This document shows, piece after piece, positions 6,463 to 10,425 of a stretch of DNA of 10,425 nt. The first letter of the stretch is position 1; every line of letters begins with the position of its first letter. Origin of the DNA: JBAXLO01 sp037134755 (GTDB lineage: Bacteria; Bacteroidota; Bacteroidia; Bacteroidales; JACABE01); the NCBI GenBank assembly GCA_037134755.1, contig JBAXLO010000165.1:1-10425 (forward strand), written 5' to 3'. The notes under the pieces are model-generated. The model was not told the DNA's origin, searched no databases, and was given only the letters and a program-made list of their open reading frames with translations. A program made the translations under genes and the position numbers.

Positions 6463-8691
6463 CTAACTTAATCGTTGAACCTTCTGAACACCATCAATTA
6501 GACTTATTTTTTTCATTAGATCTTTTAAATGCTTTGTGTCGTTTACATAAATCATTACGATGCCTTCGAAGATACCTTCGCTACTTTCTAAATTAAAGGA
6601 GCGTATATTTAAGTTTAAGTCTTCGGATATAACTCTTGAAATATCTTTTACAATACCTTTCTTATCTATCCCATTTATTTTTATTCCCGTAAGGAAAGTG
6701 ATAACTTCATTCTCTTTCCATTTTGCTTTTACAATCTTATTGCCATGTGTCGACATCAATTGTATTGCTTCAGGACAATTAGTGCGATGTATCTTAATGC
6801 CTGATTCCATTACCATCCCAATAACATCATCGCCGGGAATAGGATTGCAACAATCGGAAGTACTGTATTTAAGTTTCTCACTCTTTTCGCCCAACATAAG
6901 AGTTTGAGGTTTAATCTTAATTAAGTCTCTTATTCCTTCAGAAAGAGATTTGATTGGACTCTTTGTTCCTTTCTTTGAAAAAGGGTTAAACCAATCAATT
7001 AAACCTATTATTGCATTCTCACTCTTTTGCGAGAAGTTTTTGAAATCTTTTATAGTTATTTTACCAATAGCTACCTGATAATATAATTCAGTTGTACTCT
7101 GAATATCCAGATGCTCTTTGAAAAGACTTATATTTGTTTTTGTAAATTCAATTTGAGATTGGTTAAACAATTCTTCTAACTGTAATTTCCCTTGTTCTGA
7201 ATGTGATTTATGCTCTTCCTTTAATGCAATTTTTATTTTAGTTTTAGCTCTTGCAGTCACAACTAAATCATACCATTCTTCTGTTGGCTTTTGTTTTTTT
7301 GAAGATATAATTTCAATCTGGTCGCCACTTATTAACTTATGGTTAACGGGCATTAATTTATGGTTAACCTTTGCACCAATACAACTATTACCTATATCCG
7401 AATGGATATTATATGCAAAATCCAATACGGTAGAACCAGCAGGTAATGTCTTCATCTCACCTTTAGGAGTAAAAACATATATCTCTTCTGAAAATAGATT
7501 TAACTTAAAATCATCAAGAAAATCCAAAGCATTGGAGTCAGGGCTTTGCAAGATCTCTTTAATTCTTGCCAACCATTCATCAATACCATATTCAGTTTGA
7601 TTTGTTTCTTTGTATTTCCAATGAGCTGCATATCCTTTCTCGGCAATCTCATCCATACGTTTAGTCCTGATCTGAACTTCCACCCATTTCCCCGAATGAC
7701 TCATTACAGTTGTATGCAATGCTTCGTAACCATTTGCTTTAGGTATAGATATCCAATCACGAAGCCGATCAGGATTTGGGCGATAAAAATCAGTAACTAT
7801 TGTATATACATTCCAACAATCAGATTTCTCTGTATCAAGAGGGGTATCAATTATAATCCTGATAGCAAACAAATCAAAAACTTCTTCAAAAGGAATCTCT
7901 TTCTTTTTCATCTTTTCCCAAATGGAATAGATTGATTTTGATCTGCCTGTTATGCTATAATCAAAACCTTTTTCGGCAAGTGTTTTCTTAATAGGATAAA
8001 TAAAACTATTGATAAATCTATTTCTTTCGTCTTCCGAATCCTTTAATTTTGTTGAAATAGTTTCGTATATCTCCGGTTCGGTATATTTTAACGAAAGATC
8101 TTCGAGTTCACTTTTAATAGCATGCAACCCCAAACGATTGGCTAAAGGTGCATAAAGATATATAGTTTCTGAAGCAATTTTCAACTGTTTATCAGGAGGC
8201 ATCGAATCCAATGTCCTCATGTTATGCAAGCGATCGGCCAACTTAATAAGAATAACCCTAACATCATCCGAAAGGGTAAGCAACATTTTCTTAAAGTTTT
8301 CTGCTTGTATTGATAATGTTGCCTGATCAAAGATTCCTTCTATCTTAGTTAAGCCATCAATTATCTTAGCAATTTTCTCTCCAAAACCTGCTTCAATATC
8401 AGCTAAAGTATAGTCAGTATCTTCAACAACATCATGTAACAATGCACAAATAACCGAAGTAGCTCCCAGTCCTATTTCCTGAACGGCTATATGTGCAACC
8501 TCAAGTGGATGGTAAATATATGGCTCCCCGCTCTTGCGGCGCATATCTTTATGAGCTTTGGCAGCTATAGCAAATGCCTTACGAATAAGCTTCTTGTCTT
8601 CCGGCCTTATTTTCGACTTCCAAATAGTAAAAATATTCCGGTATCGCTTTAAGATCTCGCGTTTTTCAACTTCTTCGTCTATAATATACAT
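6463..8691 (-). CDS. Bifunctional (p)ppGpp synthetase/hydrolase (RelA/SpoT homologue)
   Basis: This 742-residue long-form RSH protein makes (p)ppGpp from ATP and GTP/GDP and hydrolyses it, setting the stringent response in the cytoplasm. The HD hydrolase domain (about 35-200) keeps H61, the HDVVEDT motif (H86, D87, E90, D91), D153 and N157, so hydrolysis should be active. The synthetase domain (about 235-365) keeps GRSKSIYSIW (249-258), D273, the GYEALHTTV loop with Y322 and VEVQIRT with E338, so synthesis should also be active. Then come a TGS domain (403-464), a helical region, a CC/zinc-finger-like segment (C614, C615, H635, C639) and a C-terminal ACT domain (about 664-742). The full set argues for the bifunctional Rel type, unlike E. 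coli RelA, which has lost hydrolysis. It is first in a block with the Fur-like gene and purA. A TAnnTTTG box lies 38 bases upstream of the ATG. Either rel or spoT could be used as symbol; the sequence does not choose. Confidence 0.97.
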   Translation of the reverse strand: MYIIDEEVEKREILKRYRNIFTIWKSKIRPEDKKLIRKAFAIAAKAHKDMRRKSGEPYIYHPLEVAHIAVQEIGLGATSVICALLHDVVEDTDYTLADIEAGFGEKIAKIIDGLTKIEGIFDQATLSIQAENFKKMLLTLSDDVRVILIKLADRLHNMRTLDSMPPDKQLKIASETIYLYAPLANRLGLHAIKSELEDLSLKYTEPEIYETISTKLKDSEDERNRFINSFIYPIKKTLAEKGFDYSITGRSKSIYSIWEKMKKKEIPFEEVFDLFAIRIIIDTPLDTEKSDCWNVYTIVTDFYRPNPDRLRDWISIPKANGYEALHTTVMSHSGKWVEVQIRTKRMDEIAEKGYAAHWKYKETNQTEYGIDEWLARIKEILQSPDSNALDFLDDFKLNLFSEEIYVFTPKGEMKTLPAGSTVLDFAYNIHSDIGNSCIGAKVNHKLMPVNHKLISGDQIEIISSKKQKPTEEWYDLVVTARAKTKIKIALKEEHKSHSEQGKLQLEELFNQSQIEFTKTNISLFKEHLDIQSTTELYYQVAIGKITIKDFKNFSQKSENAIIGLIDWFNPFSKKGTKSPIKSLSEGIRDLIKIKPQTLMLGEKSEKLKYSTSDCCNPIPGDDVIGMVMESGIKIHRTNCPEAIQLMSTHGNKIVKAKWKENEVITFLTGIKINGIDKKGIVKDISRVISEDLNLNIRSFNLESSEGIFEGIVMIYVNDTKHLKDLMKKISLIDGVQKVQRLS

Positions 8692-8728
8692 TGATTATCC
8701 AGATAGTAATGTGTTAAAAATTGAGAAA

Positions 8729-8736
8729 CAAAAGTA
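8729..8736 (-). promoter_or_regulatory. Candidate -7 box for the RSH gene and its operon
   Basis: On the minus strand TACTTTTG matches TAnnTTTG exactly and sits 37 bases before the RSH ATG, implying a leader of roughly 30 bases. No TTTG is seen at the expected -33 position; the nearest sequence there is GTTC. The gap behind it (8692-8848) is AT-rich and holds no clear terminator for the upstream gene. Confidence 0.5.
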
Positions 8737-8848
8737 CTCTAAATTTTACAATTAAGAACTATATTTTATAAATTAAGGGTAAATATTTTTATTATTCTTT
8801 TAATATTAATGTTAAAGACTGCTTGCAGCAATTTGATTAACTGATGTC

Positions 8849-10132
8849 TTAATTTTTATCAAGAAGTTTCCTTGTTTCCAAATCGCAATCATATATAACT
8901 TCTTCTTTAAGTTTGTCAGATAATACATTATTATCAAGTAGAATTCTAATAATGTCATTTCTATGAATGCTACAATTCATTTTGCTATATAAAACTTCTA
9001 GAGGTTCTTTACATTCAGTAGTTTTGTTTGCTGTATAGATGTCAATATAACTTATCGCAAGCCATTCAATGATATGTTCACTTTTAAATTTCTTTGCTAT
9101 TGATGTTAATAGTTTGTAATCTCCTTCTTTGTAATTTGAAATTAAAATGTTGGCATATGTTGCTGGTTGATTTGTTTTTTTGATTTTGTCTAATGCAAAC
9201 TGTCTAATATTATCACTTTGTAAAAACCTTAAAGCGTCGATAGCGAATTCTTTAATTCTATTATTTAAATTTGTTTTATGTTTTGCAATATTCAAAATAA
9301 ATTCACTATCAAATGGGAATTTATGATAATTAAAAACATAAAGTAGTTTTTCCATTTTAGTTTTGTTTTTCTCCATTTGAAGGCGCTCTGCTACCTTTAA
9401 AACCTCAGATTCTGTCAATTCTCTTCCCCTTATAAAAGATATATAAGGATTACTATTTAAAACTTCATCAATTATATCATTATATATTATATTTTCATCC
9501 TTCTGTTCTTTCCAATTATATTCTGTTTGTTTTATGGTATCAAGGTAGATTTTAATAAAACGATTTGTTTTTGCAGCATTCTCAAGTTCTTCAAAAACTT
9601 TTATATTAGGATTATTATCCTGAAAATGTTTAGCAATGTAATTATCTTGAATGTTATCTGGATTTTTATCAATACAAATTCCATATTTTTCAGCTATGTA
9701 AAAAAGTCCTTCAAGCCCATCTAGTTCAAGAATTTCTGAATAACCAACCCAATCAGAATATTCAATAGGATTAGTTAAAAACCTATCAAATATCGTTTGT
9801 TTTGCTTCATTGTCTCCTTGTTGAGCAAATATTTTAACAAGGTCAAATAAATGTGTTAAGCTCCATGTATCTTCCTTTTCTGTTTCAAGTCCTTTTAGAA
9901 TAGCTTTTCTAATTTTTTGCTGTTGGTTTGATTGAAGGTATATATCATAAATATATTGTGCTCTGCTGTTTTCAGACTGTCCATCATATCCAAAATTTTT
10001 AAGAGCACCTTTAATTAGTAAATTGGAAAAATCAATTTTCGGATTATCTCTTACAATAAGATATGCTTCACCTGTCCCACGTTTTAGTGAGTTTAAGAAT
10101 TGTCTCTTTATAATTGTTGTATCACTTTTCAT
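8849..10132 (-). CDS. Helical-repeat (HEAT-like) protein of unknown function
   Basis: I do not recognise a characterised family. From the ATG at 10132 the product has 427 residues and appears wholly alpha-helical: amphipathic helix pairs of about 30-40 residues follow one another with no catalytic motif, signal peptide or membrane segment. This suggests a HEAT- or TPR-type solenoid in the cytoplasm. The best-defined part is the first third, containing SLKRGTGEAYLI, the NFGYDGQSENSRAQYIYD stretch and DWVGYSEILELDGLEGL. From memory similar N-termini occur in unannotated proteins of Bacillota and Bacteroidota. The frame is open to an ATG at 10213, which would add 27 residues. I prefer 10132 because that extra ATG falls between the likely -33 and -7 promoter elements, so it would not be in the mRNA, and the extra sequence does not look like part of the repeat fold. 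It is a single gene with its own promoter, 157 bases upstream of the RSH gene. Confidence 0.75.
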   Translation of the reverse strand: MKSDTTIIKRQFLNSLKRGTGEAYLIVRDNPKIDFSNLLIKGALKNFGYDGQSENSRAQYIYDIYLQSNQQQKIRKAILKGLETEKEDTWSLTHLFDLVKIFAQQGDNEAKQTIFDRFLTNPIEYSDWVGYSEILELDGLEGLFYIAEKYGICIDKNPDNIQDNYIAKHFQDNNPNIKVFEELENAAKTNRFIKIYLDTIKQTEYNWKEQKDENIIYNDIIDEVLNSNPYISFIRGRELTESEVLKVAERLQMEKNKTKMEKLLYVFNYHKFPFDSEFILNIAKHKTNLNNRIKEFAIDALRFLQSDNIRQFALDKIKKTNQPATYANILISNYKEGDYKLLTSIAKKFKSEHIIEWLAISYIDIYTANKTTECKEPLEVLYSKMNCSIHRNDIIRILLDNNVLSDKLKEEVIYDCDLETRKLLDKN

Positions 10133-10190
10133 TTTTAAAATATCAGGTAACTTATTTATATGTATGATAAATGTCGTTCTAATTTCTCCA

Positions 10191-10224
10191 CAAATGTACT
10201 TCTTTTTTATCATACCAAAACAAA
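10191..10224 (-). promoter_or_regulatory. Candidate promoter of the helical-repeat gene
   Basis: On the minus strand TACATTTG (10191-10198) matches the -7 consensus TAnnTTTG. TTTG occurs at 10216-10219 (17-base spacer) and at 10221-10224 (22-base spacer), on either side of the usual spacing of about 20. Transcription would begin near 10184, giving a leader of about 50 bases to the ATG at 10132 and excluding the ATG at 10213. Confidence 0.5.
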
Positions 10225-10334
10225 AAAGAAAGAATATTATCTTAAACTCGCGAAAAGCATTTATAAAAGGAATATTGATAAAGTTAACTAAATATAGCTG
10301 AAATATGTAATAAGCATTTAATCTGTATGTAAAG
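10225..10334. other. AT-rich intergenic stretch, nothing recognised
   Basis: Between the helical-repeat gene's promoter and the tandem array I see no open frame of note, no hairpin with a U-run and no tRNA-like fold. The only compact motif is a TCGCGA palindrome near 10248-10253, which is probably incidental. Confidence 0.5.
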
Positions 10335-10425
10335 ATGACTCAGAACCTTTTCTGGATGATAAAGGCGACACCCAAATGACTCAGAACTTTTTCTGGATGA
10401 TAAAGGCGACGCCCAAATGACTCAG
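10335..10425. repeat. 41-bp tandem repeat array, cut by the right edge
   Basis: Two complete units (10335-10375 and 10376-10416) and the first nine bases of a third (10417-10425) follow head to tail with a 41-base period. The full units differ at two places, both transitions: C10347 against T10388 and A10370 against G10411. Each unit holds the palindrome TGACTCA and an inverted repeat CAGAA/TTCTG with a 4-base loop (10341-10354 in unit one). One change falls in that loop, so the stem is kept. There is no spacer sequence, so it is not a CRISPR array. The period is not a multiple of three and forward frames meet TGA within each unit, so it is unlikely to be a protein repeat. The total copy number is outside the window. 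Confidence 0.85.

Noticed and set aside
10335..10425. CRISPR array
   Set aside because: The whole 41-base unit repeats without variable spacers and no cas genes are present.

Overview
The window looks like chromosomal DNA of a low-GC member of the Bacteroidota, probably Bacteroidales or a near relative. The evidence is the gene content (an OstA-like LptA-type protein, a secreted PepSY-like protein, and an RSH–Fur–PurA block), signal peptides ending in the Phe/Ser-Gln style common in this phylum, AT-rich leaders without Shine-Dalgarno sequences, and several -7 boxes matching the Bacteroidota form TAnnTTTG. The assignment comes from reading the sequence; no database was searched.

Layout. (1) Positions 53-1555, plus strand: a 500-residue protein with a C-terminal winged helix. 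It belongs to a family I recall as often multi-copy and annotated only as hypothetical or MarR-like, and it may be part of an undescribed mobile element. (2) Positions 1649-3169, minus strand, convergent with the first gene: an exported OstA/LptA-like protein. (3) Positions 3239-8691, minus strand: a four-gene co-directional block, read in the order bifunctional RelA/SpoT homologue, Fur-family regulator, adenylosuccinate synthetase (purA), two-module PepSY-like exported protein. It ends at a strong hairpin terminator at 3181-3212. (4) Positions 8849-10132, minus strand: an unrecognised all-helical, HEAT-like protein with its own promoter. (5) From 10335 to the right edge: a 41-bp tandem repeat array that runs out of the window.

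How the genes may work together. The RSH enzyme makes and degrades (p)ppGpp, and (p)ppGpp is a known inhibitor of PurA, so the block may place an alarmone enzyme and one of its targets under shared control. The Fur-like protein between them keeps the DNA-binding helix and most regulatory metal ligands but has lost all four cysteines of the structural zinc site. The PepSY-like gene follows purA by 17 bases and is probably co-transcribed, although its role is unknown.

The parts least explained by known biology are the 53-1555 gene, the helical-repeat protein, and the 41-bp array. No rRNA, tRNA, CRISPR array or recognised insertion sequence was seen.
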